This document shows, piece after piece, positions 1 to 8,473 of a stretch of 56,155 bases of DNA. Position numbers and translations under genes: made by a program. The stretch comes from a virus. The notes under the pieces are model-generated. The model saw only the letters and a list, made by a program, of their open reading frames with translations. It made no database searches and was not told the origin of the DNA. Each line of letters begins with the position of its first letter. Within the stretch, counting starts at the first letter, position 1. The stretch is taken from the IMG/VR virus record IMGVR_UViG_3300042907_001132, positions 1 to 56,155 of that record; one strand, written 5' to 3'.

Positions 1-454
1 AAATAATGGTGCGAATGGTGGCACTCACCCATCAGGTCTTACTGGTGGTGGTGGTGGTGCGGGTGCAGCAGCAACAAACGCAAATGGCGGTGCAGGTCAG
101 GCTGTAAGCATTACTGGCACAAGTGTTACTTACGCTGGTGGCGGTGGCGGTGGTAACTCACAAAATCAAAGCAATGAAGGCACAGGTTCAAACGGTGGCG
201 GTAATGGTGGAAGAAGTGCAAATGGTTCAGCAGGCACAGCCAATACTGGCGGTGGCGGCGGTGGCGGTGGCAATAATACTTTTGTTGGCTATAACGGTGG
301 CAACGGTGGTAGTGGCGTAGTCATTTTGCGTTACGCAGATACTTATACAATCACTATCGGCGCAGGTTTAACAGGCACAGAGTCGGCTGCTTCGGGTGGC
401 TACAAACGGGCTACGATTACTGCTGGCTCGGGTAATGTGAGTTGGGCTTTGTAA
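1..454 (+). CDS. Glycine-rich tail adhesin, type A (5' truncated)
   Basis: The C-terminal 150 residues of a glycine-rich protein whose start lies left of the window; the frame begins at base 2. Runs of GGGG alternate with short variable stretches. They are followed by the type A tail: GGSGVVILRY, then about 40 residues ending in SGGYKRATI and VSWAL. The same ending is seen in the proteins ending at 9724 and 11998. Proteins of this make-up resemble T-even gp38-type tip adhesins, whose polyglycine core displays receptor-binding loops; that role is inferred. Its TAA stop shares one base with the ATG of the next gene, so the two are translationally coupled. Confidence 0.75.
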   Translation, partial: NNGANGGTHPSGLTGGGGGAGAAATNANGGAGQAVSITGTSVTYAGGGGGGNSQNQSNEGTGSNGGGNGGRSANGSAGTANTGGGGGGGGNNTFVGYNGGNGGSGVVILRYADTYTITIGAGLTGTESAASGGYKRATITAGSGNVSWAL

Positions 455-729
455 TGGCACATTACGCATTTATTGGATACGGAAACAAAGTTGTCAAAGT
501 TATTGTCGGCGTTGATGAAACAGTTACACAACTAGACGGTGATGTTGAAGTCGGCGGTTCTTCAGAAGCGTGGGAACAGTTCTATCAAAACCAACCACAG
601 CATCAAGGTTTGTTGTGCAAACGCACTTCATACAACGGGAACATTCGTGGCAGATACGCAGGTATCGGATACACCTATGACGCTGACCTTGACGAGTTCA
701 TCGCACCTGTTATCGAGAGTGAGGTTTAA
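454..729 (+). CDS. Small adhesin-partner protein (short form)
   Basis: A 91-aa protein. The ATG at 454 overlaps the upstream stop by one base and is chosen over an ATG at 442 because MAHYAF or MAHFA is the conserved N-terminus of the paralogues at 2320, 6497, 9724 and 11998. Conserved blocks are MAHYAFIGYGNKVVKVIV, the motif SYNGNIRGRYAGIGYTYD and an IAPVIESEV tail. Similar short proteins occur in many aquatic phages next to fibre genes. The function is not known; a chaperone or capping role for the preceding glycine-rich protein is inferred from strict pairing across the array. Confidence 0.7.
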   Translation: MAHYAFIGYGNKVVKVIVGVDETVTQLDGDVEVGGSSEAWEQFYQNQPQHQGLLCKRTSYNGNIRGRYAGIGYTYDADLDEFIAPVIESEV

Positions 730-731
730 CT

Positions 732-1178
732 ATGGCTTATACTTCTAGCCAAATTGTTCAAGCAGTTCCGAGCAACAATGTAACTGCTTATGTTGCCTAC
801 ACGCCTTCTTACACAAACATAACTCTTGGTAATGGCACAAACAATTTTCGTTATGCACAGATTGGTTTTTTGGTTCATGTTTACGGTCAATTAACTTTCG
901 GAAGCACAACAACTATGGGAAGCGGTCCTAAAATAAGTTTGCCAGTTACAGCAAAATTAGGAAACAATTTTTACACAAACAACATAAGTTATGTTGATAC
1001 AAGCACAACCGACCAATATCTTGGCGCAGGATATTTAGATTCAACTACAACAGTTCTATTTAAGTTGCCACAAGTAACGGGAAATTTTTTGTTTCACGCC
1101 AATGTCGGTGCTACTCAACCGTTTACATTTGCAACAACCGATATCATTAACTTTAATTTTGTTTATGAGGCTGCATAA
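732..1178 (+). CDS. Putative tail-fibre accessory protein
   Basis: A 148-aa protein rich in Thr, Asn, Tyr and Phe, with little charge and no membrane segment, as in beta-structured fibre or receptor-binding heads. I recognise no named family. It starts 2 bases after the preceding stop and its TAA shares its last A with the ATG of the next gene at 1178. It is the only member of the array without glycine runs that sits between two glycine-rich cassettes. It may be an alternative fibre tip of another fold. Confidence 0.6.
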   Translation: MAYTSSQIVQAVPSNNVTAYVAYTPSYTNITLGNGTNNFRYAQIGFLVHVYGQLTFGSTTTMGSGPKISLPVTAKLGNNFYTNNISYVDTSTTDQYLGAGYLDSTTTVLFKLPQVTGNFLFHANVGATQPFTFATTDIINFNFVYEAA

Positions 1179-1426
1179 TGAACTACCTAGATTTTGTTGC
1201 ACCACACGAAAACGCAAACGAAATACCTAACGAATGGTATTTTGAACGGTTTAGAAACTGGCGTAACCGTGAACTACAAGCATCGGACTGGACACAGATA
1301 GCAGATTGCACAGCCGACAAAACAGCGTGGCAAGAATACCGTGAAGAACTACGAGACTTGCCATCACAAAACGCTGACCCTAAGTTGATTGTTTTTCCGA
1401 CTCGCCCACAAGCGTTACTGGGCTAG
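1178..1426 (+). CDS. Phage tail fibre assembly chaperone-like protein
   Basis: An 82-aa protein with the signature RNWRNRELQASDWTQIAD followed by AWQEYREELRDLP. This matches the small phage tail-assembly chaperone-like family (Phage_tail_APC type; consensus R-R-LLA-DWTQL, then AW-YRQALRDLP). Such proteins are encoded directly after fibre genes and are thought to help fibre folding or assembly. The start overlaps the upstream stop by one base, pointing to coupling with the protein at 732-1178, its likely client. Confidence 0.65.
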   Translation: MNYLDFVAPHENANEIPNEWYFERFRNWRNRELQASDWTQIADCTADKTAWQEYREELRDLPSQNADPKLIVFPTRPQALLG

Positions 1427-1429
1427 ACG

Positions 1430-2320
1430 ATGACTAATTCACGCAGACCGCTTGGATATGTTTCGGCTTACCCTGTAGTTGTGCAAACTGTAAGTGCTGT
1501 CCCTGTTGTTGTTGATTATCTTGTTGTCGCTGGCGGTGGTGGTGGGGGAAACTGCAACAACGCAACTTTTAACGGTGGCGGTGGTGGTGCTGGTGGCGTA
1601 AGAAGCACTGTTGCGGTAAGCGGTGATGCTACGACTTTAGAAACAGCGTTCACACCAGTTAGCGGAACTGTTTACACAGCGACGGTTGGTGCTGGTGGTG
1701 CGTCAAACACATCTGGCACAGATAGTTCTGTTGCTGGCACGGCTTTGACAACTATTACTTCAACTGGTGGTGGTCGTGGTGGTGGCACTAATGCGTCTGC
1801 TACTGGTGGGAGTGGTGGTGGTGGTTATAATTTGAATACGAATGGCTCAGCAGGCACAGCCAATCAAGGTCGTGCGGGTGGTTCTACGACTGGCGGTTTC
1901 GGCGGTGGCGGTGGCGGTGCAAGTAATACTGGTGGAAATACATTTGGGTCGGGCACTAATGCAGGTGGTGTTGGCGTAGTGAATGTGATATCAGGTTCAA
2001 GTGTTTACTACGGTGGCGGTGGTGGTGGTAATTCTCCTTCTGGGGCTGTTGCTTCTGGCGGAAATGGTGGTGGCGGTAACGGTGGAAATGCAAGCACACT
2101 TCCGCAGGCTGGCACAGCAAACACGGGTGGCGGTGGCGGTGGTCGTAATGACGGTCAAGGCGCAGGTGCAGGTGGTGCTGGCGGTTCAGGAATCGTTATT
2201 ATGCGAACTCTTGACACATTCGCAGACCCAACCACATTGACAGTTGGCACACAAACAACCACGGGCGGATACAAAATATTTACGTTTCTTGCAACTGGCA
2301 CGATTGCGTGGACTTTCTGA
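1430..2320 (+). CDS. Glycine-rich tail adhesin, type A-like
   Basis: A 296-aa protein. The N-terminus carries RRPLGYVSA, shared in the form R-x-x-GYVSA by every full-length glycine-rich protein here, then a beta-rich segment VDYLVVAGGGGGG and a long body of polyglycine runs separated by 5-20 residue variable segments. The C-terminus has SGIVIMRTL and a closing region ending IAWTF, related to but clearly different from the type A tail. Polyglycine-II packing with variable loops is the known design of gp38-like adhesins; the match is by composition and layout only. The stop overlaps the next ATG by one base. Confidence 0.75.
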   Translation: MTNSRRPLGYVSAYPVVVQTVSAVPVVVDYLVVAGGGGGGNCNNATFNGGGGGAGGVRSTVAVSGDATTLETAFTPVSGTVYTATVGAGGASNTSGTDSSVAGTALTTITSTGGGRGGGTNASATGGSGGGGYNLNTNGSAGTANQGRAGGSTTGGFGGGGGGASNTGGNTFGSGTNAGGVGVVNVISGSSVYYGGGGGGNSPSGAVASGGNGGGGNGGNASTLPQAGTANTGGGGGGRNDGQGAGAGGAGGSGIVIMRTLDTFADPTTLTVGTQTTTGGYKIFTFLATGTIAWTF

Positions 2321-2655
2321 TGGCACACTTCGCAGAATTAGATAACAACAATAATGTGCTACGAGTAATCGTGGTCGCTAACGAATATGAATCAAACGGT
2401 GTTGAGTGGTGCAACGATTTATTCGGTGGCACTTGGGTTCAGACAAGTTTTAATAACAGGATTCGCAAACAATTCTGTGGCGTTGGGTTCAAATATCTGC
2501 CTGACGCTGATGTGTTCGTAGCACCACAACCGTTCCCTTCGTGGACTCTTGACAGCAACCACGATTGGCAACCACCGACACCAATGCCATCAGATGCTTC
2601 AACAGAAAACCCGTATGAGTGGAACGAAGAAGAACAAGAGTGGGTCACACATTAA
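2320..2655 (+). CDS. Small adhesin-partner protein (long form)
   Basis: A 111-aa paralogue of the protein at 454-729, with N-terminus MAHFAELDNNNNVLRVIVVAN. The start at 2320 is preferred over an in-frame ATG at 2308 because of the conserved MAHFA and the one-base overlap with the preceding stop. It keeps the WVQTSFNN, FCGVGFKYLPDADVF and FPSWTLD blocks, ending in a PPTPMPSD and Trp-containing tail. The PSWTL plus PPTP tail is typical of the longer aquatic-phage form and differs from the IAPVIESEV ending of its short paralogues. Function unknown. Confidence 0.7.
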   Translation: MAHFAELDNNNNVLRVIVVANEYESNGVEWCNDLFGGTWVQTSFNNRIRKQFCGVGFKYLPDADVFVAPQPFPSWTLDSNHDWQPPTPMPSDASTENPYEWNEEEQEWVTH

Positions 2656-2682
2656 CTAGGTGGCTTATACCGCTACCAGCAA
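2654..2682 (+). repeat. 29-bp intergenic repeat, copy A
   Basis: Begins AACTAGGTGGCTTATACC and ends GCTACCAGCAA. It differs from copy B (12380-12408) at only two positions although the flanks are unrelated, and a degenerate copy C lies at 4744-4766. It overlaps the stop of the preceding gene and lies just upstream of a candidate promoter for the long fibre gene. It may be an activator or late-promoter element, or a recombination joint. Confidence 0.6.
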
Positions 2683-2690
2683 CAAAATTA

Positions 2691-2720
2691 TTGCACCGGC
2701 TAAAGCGTAGTAAAATACAC
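2691..2720 (+). promoter_or_regulatory. Candidate promoter for the S74 tail fibre gene
   Basis: TTGCAC (2691-2696) and TACACT (2715-2720), 18 bp apart, each match 4 of 6 sigma-70 consensus positions. TAAAAT at 2711 is an alternative -10. It lies in the 99-bp gap between 2655 and 2755, just after repeat copy A. Assignment is by eye and weak. Confidence 0.35.
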
Positions 2721-2754
2721 TGTAGTGTCGCAGTAGCGGCAGAAAGAGCACGAT

Positions 2755-4710
2755 ATGCCAGCAATTGATTTTCCAAATTCTCCATCTCTCAACCAAGTAT
2801 ACACTGCCGGCTCCCGCACGTGGACTTGGAATGGTTCTGCCTGGGAGGTAAATCCTTCAGCTGCAAATGTAGAAGCAGGCTCACTTGCTTCTTACGCACC
2901 GCTAAGCTCGCCTACTTTTACTGGCAACGTTGTATTACCAAGCACAACGACTATCGGTGACGTGTCATCAACCGAGCTCGGCTACGTGAACAGTGTCACC
3001 TCGGCAATTCAAACTCAAATCAATGCAAAAGTCAATAAGACCTCTCTGCCAGTTTCTGTGTCAGATTATGGCGCAGTTGGCGATGGCGTTACAGATGACA
3101 CTGCCGCTTTTGATGCCGCGGCACAAGCACGAACTGGCGCTGTCACCTACACTGACAATGGAATCCTGAGAGCAAATTGTGTATTTGTAACAATTCCAGA
3201 TGGCAACTATGTGCTTTCTAGTCGAATAGATACTGGCGGTCGAGAAGTTGTTTGGGTTGCAGACCGTGGCGCAAAAATCCTTAATCCAGAAAATCTTAAC
3301 GGTGACCTTCTTCGTGAGGGCCAAAGAATCATGTCGGCGCCTTACGGCAACGAAGATAGCGCGACTGGTTTTGCGGTAAGACTTTATCCAAGTGGCTCGG
3401 ACTTTAATAGCGCCGCCGAAGTTTTGGGTGTAACCAACGAGGCGGATATCTCTATCTACACTGACAGAGACGCAGTTTCTTTCTTTGCCGATGTTTTAGC
3501 TCCACCTCCAACGCTGACTTTAGCTGGCGCAACCTATACAGCAACAACTGTTGTCCCTGCTTCAACAATCAGCGAGGCGAATAGAAGACTTTTGCGCAAA
3601 GGCATGATTATTGATACTGCTCACAGCCCAACAAAGTACAGCGGATTTATCACTGATTGGGCAGCAAATGGTTCAAGCATCACGGTTGAAGGTTGGTATC
3701 TCGCCAACGGTACAGCACAATCTGCCTCAACTCCATCGGGAACAGCAACTGCCTATGTAAATCCGTTCACAAAAGTATGGGCGCATAACGCAAATGTTTT
3801 GATGGACGCGAATTCACATGCTTCAGCAATGACTGGTTTTGAACTTGGACTTGTAGACAACAAAGAAGCATCAACCGCTGCAACTGGTGGTTCACACTAT
3901 GCATGGGGTTTTGATGCCGTAAATCTTGGAACGTACAAAGTCCAAAGTTTCTTTGTTGCTCGTGGTTCTGGTTTTGTAGGACTACGAGTTGATAATGCCG
4001 ATACTGGTTTATACTACACAGGTGGAACAAATGTTTTTGATTCTTATATTTCCAATGAGCGCTCCGCTCTTTTGCGTGCTGATGGCACACTGGAACTTGG
4101 AAAGCAAAACACTGCAGCAACCTGGTACATGGATATTCATACCTCTGGCAACAACGAATCGGTCAATGACTATGATGCAAGAATACAAGTCACCGGCGGT
4201 TCTGAAACTGATGGAAGCGCGACTGTAACTTTTTTTGCAACAAACACAGATACTCAGGTCTTACGACCTCGCACTGATTCAACATACTCACTTGGTGGAG
4301 CGGCTCGTAGGTGGACGGTAGTTTACGCCGACACTGCAACAATTAGCACATCGGATGAAAGAGAGAAAGAGCAGATCGGCGACATCAACGAGGCAGTTCT
4401 GCGCGCTTGGAGTAACGTCGAGTATCAACAGTTCAAGTTTAAAGACGCTGTTCAGAAAAAAGGAGACGGCGCGAGGTGGCATGTTGGGTTGGTGGCGCAA
4501 CGAGTTAAAGAAGCATTTGAGGCTGAAGGCGTTGATCCGTTTGCCTACGGCATCCTGTGCTACGACGAATGGGAAGAGCAGGAAGAGCGCTTTGAGGACG
4601 GAATTGGCATGGTGCAAGAACACCAGGCTGCCGGAAATAGATACGGAATTCGGTACGAAGAAGCCCTTGCTCTAGAGTGCGCGTATTTACGCAGTAGACT
4701 ACCGCAATAA
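2755..4710 (+). CDS. Tail fibre/tailspike with pectate-lyase fold and S74 chaperone domain
   Basis: A 651-aa fibre. Residues 1-40 (AIDFPNSPSLNQVY, RTWTWNGSAWEV) form a small domain shared with the protein at 4824, probably the attachment end. Near residue 103 the DYGAVGDGVTDDTAAF motif marks a pectate-lyase-3 right-handed beta-helix, often a polysaccharide-binding or -degrading fold. The last 120 residues are an intramolecular chaperone of the endosialidase/Peptidase S74 type: TSDEREKEQIGD with Ser533 as the probable self-cleavage residue, then WHVGLVAQRVKEAFEAEG. The family trimerises the fibre and cuts itself off. The substrate cannot be told from sequence. Confidence 0.88.
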   Translation: MPAIDFPNSPSLNQVYTAGSRTWTWNGSAWEVNPSAANVEAGSLASYAPLSSPTFTGNVVLPSTTTIGDVSSTELGYVNSVTSAIQTQINAKVNKTSLPVSVSDYGAVGDGVTDDTAAFDAAAQARTGAVTYTDNGILRANCVFVTIPDGNYVLSSRIDTGGREVVWVADRGAKILNPENLNGDLLREGQRIMSAPYGNEDSATGFAVRLYPSGSDFNSAAEVLGVTNEADISIYTDRDAVSFFADVLAPPPTLTLAGATYTATTVVPASTISEANRRLLRKGMIIDTAHSPTKYSGFITDWAANGSSITVEGWYLANGTAQSASTPSGTATAYVNPFTKVWAHNANVLMDANSHASAMTGFELGLVDNKEASTAATGGSHYAWGFDAVNLGTYKVQSFFVARGSGFVGLRVDNADTGLYYTGGTNVFDSYISNERSALLRADGTLELGKQNTAATWYMDIHTSGNNESVNDYDARIQVTGGSETDGSATVTFFATNTDTQVLRPRTDSTYSLGGAARRWTVVYADTATISTSDEREKEQIGDINEAVLRAWSNVEYQQFKFKDAVQKKGDGARWHVGLVAQRVKEAFEAEGVDPFAYGILCYDEWEEQEERFEDGIGMVQEHQAAGNRYGIRYEEALALECAYLRSRLPQ

Positions 4711-4743
4711 CCGCTAGATTTGTTGTAATTTTCAACAAAAAGC

Positions 4744-4766
4744 AACTAGGTCGCGTAATCACCGCT
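4744..4766 (+). repeat. Degenerate intergenic repeat, copy C
   Basis: AACTAGGTCGCGTAATCACC matches the left half of copies A and B and then diverges. It sits in the 113-bp gap between the S74 fibre and the next gene, upstream of a TATAGT sequence at 4793-4798 that could be a -10 element. A 6-bp hairpin (TTGTTG/CAACAA) just after the fibre stop has no following T-run, so I do not call it a terminator. Confidence 0.4.
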
Positions 4767-4823
4767 GTATACTCGTGTTAATATACATAGGGTATAGTGC
4801 GTATCGAAAGATAGGATGATACA

Positions 4824-5216
4824 GTGGCAGCAATTGATTTTCCAAACTCACCGTTAACAAATGATCTTTTCACGTCTAGTGGCAAGACTTGGTTTTACAA
4901 CGGCACCGCATGGACGCTTATGGGCGTATCCGCCCTGTCTCCGGGCGTGCCAGACGATGGGTCAGTCACGGCGGTTAAATTAGCAAGCGACGCTGTCACA
5001 ACTGTTAAGATTCTTGATTTAAACGTTACAACTGCAAAGATTGCTGACGACGCGGTTACAGCAGACAAGCTTGCTAACACAGCAGTTACGCCAGGCTCAT
5101 ACACGACGACCAACATCACTGTTGACGCACAAGGTAGAGTTACTGCAGCATCATCAGGAACTGGCTTCGACGCGTTCGATGATCAAGTTTTCATCGCAAC
5201 GCAAATATGGTCTTAA
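4824..5216 (+). CDS. Short tail-fibre protein sharing the S74 fibre N-terminal domain
   Basis: A 130-aa protein read from a GTG at 4824, with AGGA seven bases upstream. The start AAIDFPNSPLTNDLF and KTWFYNGTAWTLM repeat the N-terminal domain of the 651-aa fibre. The middle consists of short repeats of the kind VTAVKLASDAVTT, TTAKIADDAVTADKLANTAVT, a collagen-like or beta-prism spacer common in phage fibres. It ends FDDQVFIATQIWS without a receptor-binding domain. It could be a fibre base plate, a stub to which another tip attaches, or a degenerated fibre. Confidence 0.7.
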   Translation: MAAIDFPNSPLTNDLFTSSGKTWFYNGTAWTLMGVSALSPGVPDDGSVTAVKLASDAVTTVKILDLNVTTAKIADDAVTADKLANTAVTPGSYTTTNITVDAQGRVTAASSGTGFDAFDDQVFIATQIWS

Positions 5217-5234
5217 CAAAATAGGAGATAGATA

Positions 5235-5606
5235 ATGGCAACACTAAGCAAATTATGTCTACAGCCAGCCGGCACTACGGGCACAGGGTTAGCGATAAAA
5301 GTTGCTGCTACTGCCACAGCTGGTACGGCAATTCACACAGCATCGGCTACTGCAACGACGATCGATGAGATCTGGTTGTACGCCGTGAATACCTCTGCTT
5401 CGTCGGTTAAATTGACGATTGAGTGGGGTCAGGCTGATGCGCCTGATGGCAACATTGAGGTCACAGTACAGCCAGAGGCTGGACTTGTAACTATCATTCC
5501 AGGACTGTTGTTGCAGGGCAACGCTTCAGCAAAGGTTGTTCGTGCATTCGCCGCTACTGCAAACGTCATCACGATTCACGGATTCGTCAACAGAATTACG
5601 GCGTAA
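5235..5606 (+). CDS. Putative virion/fibre-associated protein
   Basis: A 123-aa Ala/Thr-rich protein, ATG preceded by AGGAGATAGATA. The pattern of alternating hydrophobics (IDEIWLYAVNTSASSVKLTIEWG, split by a central loop, then a PGLLLQGNASAKVVRAFA block) is that of a small beta-sandwich. Similar small proteins lie next to fibre genes in aquatic phages; I cannot name the family. It follows the 130-aa fibre stub by 18 bases and precedes the next adhesin by 3 bases, so all three are probably on one message. Confidence 0.6.
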   Translation: MATLSKLCLQPAGTTGTGLAIKVAATATAGTAIHTASATATTIDEIWLYAVNTSASSVKLTIEWGQADAPDGNIEVTVQPEAGLVTIIPGLLLQGNASAKVVRAFAATANVITIHGFVNRITA

Positions 5607-5609
5607 CCT

Positions 5610-6494
5610 ATGGGTCGCAGGACATTTGGATATGTCAGCGCAGAGCCAACAACAAGTGCCGTCTATGTAAACGGCACTCAAACGGGTTACGGTGTTGCGA
5701 CAGGCGGAACTTCGTCAAGTATTACTGTGTCAGCACAGGCATACACGCTTCTAACTTTTACAAGCACAGGAACTTTGACGGTTACTACCGCAGGTTTGTT
5801 TGACGTTTTAGTTGCTGGCGGTGGCGGTGGTGCTGGTGGTAGTGGTGGTGGTGTTGCTGGTGGCGGTGGCGGTGCTGGACAACTTGTAGGTCTTTTTACA
5901 ACATCAACACTTTATCTAGACGCAAATCAAACAATTACAATCGGTGCTGGTGGTGCTGGTGGTGTGGGTCAAAATTTTGGAACAGCAGGAAGTTTCACCG
6001 CAGTCGGCACAAAACTTGTTGCTTCTGGTGGTGGTTTTGGACACTCTAACGACAACGCCGCTGGTCCAGGTGGTTCTGGTGGTGGTGGTGGTGGTCGTGG
6101 TGGTGCTGGTGGTATTGCTAATTTTGCAAATTTAGGTAATGATGGCGGCATTGGTTCTCGTGATGGAGACTTAAGGGCTGGCGGTGGCGGTGGCGGTTAT
6201 TCAGCCGCAGGTGGCACCTCAGGTACCACTACTGGCGGTACTGGTGGTAATGGCGGTGATGTCAGTGCATTTATTTCAGGCAGTGCAACTTACAAATCAA
6301 CTGGCGGTGGCGGCGGTGGCACTAGTTCTGGCGGTGCTGGTGGTAACTCATCGGCAAATTCAAACGCTGGCAAAACATCAGGCACAGGTAATTCTGCTTC
6401 AGCAAATAGCGGTAGTGGTGGCGGCAGCACAGTCAACGGTTCAAATGGCGGTGCAGGCGGTAGCGGTATTGTTTATGTAAGGTTCAAGGTTTAG
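5610..6494 (+). CDS. Glycine-rich tail adhesin, type B
   Basis: A 294-aa protein with the RRTFGYVSA N-terminus. The type B domain follows: GYGVATGGTSSSITV, YTLLTFTSTGTLTV, GLFDVLVAGGGGG. The body is polyglycine runs (GGGG, up to GGGGGGRGG) alternating with variable inserts, and the end is the type B signature SGIVYVRFKV. The N- and C-terminal parts differ from type A although both start R-x-x-GYVSA. The role as a receptor-binding tip is inferred from its resemblance to gp38-like glycine-rich-motif proteins. Confidence 0.75.
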   Translation: MGRRTFGYVSAEPTTSAVYVNGTQTGYGVATGGTSSSITVSAQAYTLLTFTSTGTLTVTTAGLFDVLVAGGGGGAGGSGGGVAGGGGGAGQLVGLFTTSTLYLDANQTITIGAGGAGGVGQNFGTAGSFTAVGTKLVASGGGFGHSNDNAAGPGGSGGGGGGRGGAGGIANFANLGNDGGIGSRDGDLRAGGGGGGYSAAGGTSGTTTGGTGGNGGDVSAFISGSATYKSTGGGGGGTSSGGAGGNSSANSNAGKTSGTGNSASANSGSGGGSTVNGSNGGAGGSGIVYVRFKV

Positions 6495-6496
6495 TT

Positions 6497-6748
6497 ATGG
6501 CACATTTTGCAAAAATAGAAAACGGTTTAGTGCAACAAGTAATCGTTGTCAGCAACAATGATGCACCAACCGAAGCAGACGGTCAAGCGTTCATCGCATC
6601 TATCGGTTTTGACGGTGTGTGGGTTCAGACTTCTTACAACAACAATCCGATTGAAGGTGCTTCTCGTGGCAAATATGCTGGCATCGGTGATACTTGGAAT
6701 GGCACAGAGTTTGTTGCGCCACCAAGTCCAGTTATTGAAGGAGCTTAA
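6497..6748 (+). CDS. Small adhesin-partner protein (short form)
   Basis: An 83-aa protein, MAHFAKIENGLVQQVIVVSN, with WVQTSYNNNP, YAGIGDTWNG and an APPSPVIEGA tail. It belongs to the same family as the other six partners but is the shortest but one, lacking the PSWTL extension. It begins 2 bases after the type B adhesin stop and is followed 2 bases later by the double adhesin. Function unknown. Confidence 0.7.
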   Translation: MAHFAKIENGLVQQVIVVSNNDAPTEADGQAFIASIGFDGVWVQTSYNNNPIEGASRGKYAGIGDTWNGTEFVAPPSPVIEGA

Positions 6749-6750
6749 CT

Positions 6751-8451
6751 ATGCCGAATCGGCGTGAACTCGGATATGTAAGTAGCGGTAATACCCCGAC
6801 TATTGTTGGGCAAGTAGGCGCTTACGGTGTAGGTTCGGGCGGCACATCGTCAAGTATTACTGCTGGTGGTTCTAACTATAATCTTTATACTTTTACTTCT
6901 GACGGCAACTTTGTTGTAACCTCTGATGGTTTATTTGATGTCCTTATGTTTGGTGGCGGTGCTGGCGGTTCTAGTGGTCGTATTGGCACAGATAGCGGTG
7001 GCGGTGGTGGCGCAGGTGGCGTTATTGAAAGCACAATTTATTTAACTGCTGGAACTTACGCAGTTGATGTTGGTGCTGGTGGCGCAAGTAATACGGAAGG
7101 TTTAGGTTCAAACATTAACTCAACTGGTCGCAGTTTTGGTATTGGCGGTGGCGGAACTGGCGTTAATTATGGGGCTGTCACAAACAAAAGCGGTGCGTGT
7201 GGCGGTGGTGGTAGTGGCACAGGTTCGGCTCCAGAAATTGTCGGAGGTGCTGCAACTAATGCAGGTGTAAATGGTTTTGCAGGCGGTAACGGCGTGCAAA
7301 GTAATGGCTCTGGCGCTGGCGGTGGCGGTGGCGTAACAGCCGTTGGTGCAAACGCAAGCGGTGGAAACGGCGGAAACGGCGGTGCTGGTTATGATGTCAG
7401 TGCATTTATTGGTGGAAGCGCATTATTTAAGGGTGGCGGTGGCGGCGGTGGCACTCGTAGCGGTTCGGCTGGTGCTGGTGGTAGTTCAGTTGGTGGTGCA
7501 GGCGGAGTAACTGCGGTAGGTTCATCGGCAGCAGCAAACACGGGTTCAGGTGGTGGAGGCGGTGGCGGTGCAACGGGCGGCACAGGCGGTTCAGGCATTG
7601 TTTATATTCGTAGCAAGACGAGTGCTGTAGCAACTTTGAGTGGTTATGGTGTTGCTTCGGGCGGCAGTAGTTCAACGATTACTGTTGGTAATCAGAGTTA
7701 CACGCTGTTGTCGTTTACGAGCGACAGCAATCTTGTTGTTTCTACTGGTGGATTGTTTGATGTCTGTTTAATCGGCGGCGGCGGTGCAGGTGGTGGCAGT
7801 TACACGGATTCTGTGCCTGGCGGCGGTGGAGGTGGTGGCGGTGTTTTAGGTATTACCAGCACGACCACAATCTATTTGCCTGCTGCAACTTACACGCTTG
7901 ATGTTGGTGCTGGCGGTGCTGGAACAACCGCAACCGCAACGGGTGGCATCGGTTTAAAGTCATCTATCGGTTCACAGATTTCTGTTGCTGGCGGTGGCGG
8001 TGGTGGTTGTTATGACGGTCAGTTAAACGCATATCCAACGGGTGCATCTGGTGGTGGTGTTATTGACGCTGCCTTAAGTGGCACAGGTTCAGTTTCTTGC
8101 GACAGTAATGTTGGGAACAATGGTGGTGGCGCAACTACAAGTAATGGTGCTGGAGGTGGTGGCGGTGCTGGTGGAACTGGCGGTGGTTCAACTTCTGGGA
8201 CTGGTGGAACTGGCGGTAACGGCATAGACATAAGCGGTTTTATTACTGGCGCAACCTATTATGCGGGTGCAGGTGGAGGCGGTGGCGGTGCAAGTGTTGG
8301 TGGGGCAGCAGGTAACGGCGGTGTTGCAGGTAAAACAACTGGCGCAGGAAACAACGGCTCAAATTACGGTGCAGCAGGTGGCGGAACAGTTAGCGCATTA
8401 CAATCGGGCAACGGTGCTGCTGGCGCAGTTTTTGTCAGGTTCAAAATCTAA
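6751..8451 (+). CDS. Double-unit glycine-rich tail adhesin, type B-B
   Basis: A 566-aa protein, about twice the length of its neighbours. Residues 1-289 form a complete type B unit: NRRELGYVSSG, GVGSGGTSSSIT, the polyglycine body and an end at SGIVYIRSKT. At residue 297 a second unit begins directly with GYGVASGGSSSTITV, YTLLSFTSDSNLVVSTGGLFDV, runs through another polyglycine body and ends GAVFVRFKI. The second unit lacks the GYVSA leader, as expected if a cassette was fused by in-frame loss of a stop, partner gene and leader. Confidence 0.75.
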   Translation: MPNRRELGYVSSGNTPTIVGQVGAYGVGSGGTSSSITAGGSNYNLYTFTSDGNFVVTSDGLFDVLMFGGGAGGSSGRIGTDSGGGGGAGGVIESTIYLTAGTYAVDVGAGGASNTEGLGSNINSTGRSFGIGGGGTGVNYGAVTNKSGACGGGGSGTGSAPEIVGGAATNAGVNGFAGGNGVQSNGSGAGGGGGVTAVGANASGGNGGNGGAGYDVSAFIGGSALFKGGGGGGGTRSGSAGAGGSSVGGAGGVTAVGSSAAANTGSGGGGGGGATGGTGGSGIVYIRSKTSAVATLSGYGVASGGSSSTITVGNQSYTLLSFTSDSNLVVSTGGLFDVCLIGGGGAGGGSYTDSVPGGGGGGGGVLGITSTTTIYLPAATYTLDVGAGGAGTTATATGGIGLKSSIGSQISVAGGGGGGCYDGQLNAYPTGASGGGVIDAALSGTGSVSCDSNVGNNGGGATTSNGAGGGGGAGGTGGGSTSGTGGTGGNGIDISGFITGATYYAGAGGGGGGASVGGAAGNGGVAGKTTGAGNNGSNYGAAGGGTVSALQSGNGAAGAVFVRFKI

Positions 8452-8473
8452 ATAAAGCAAACAGGAGTAAATA

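Noticed and set aside
2711-4740. Rho-independent terminator after the S74 fibre gene (TTGTTG/CAACAA)
   Set aside because: Only 6 AT-rich base pairs with a 7-base loop, and no T-run on the + strand afterwards.
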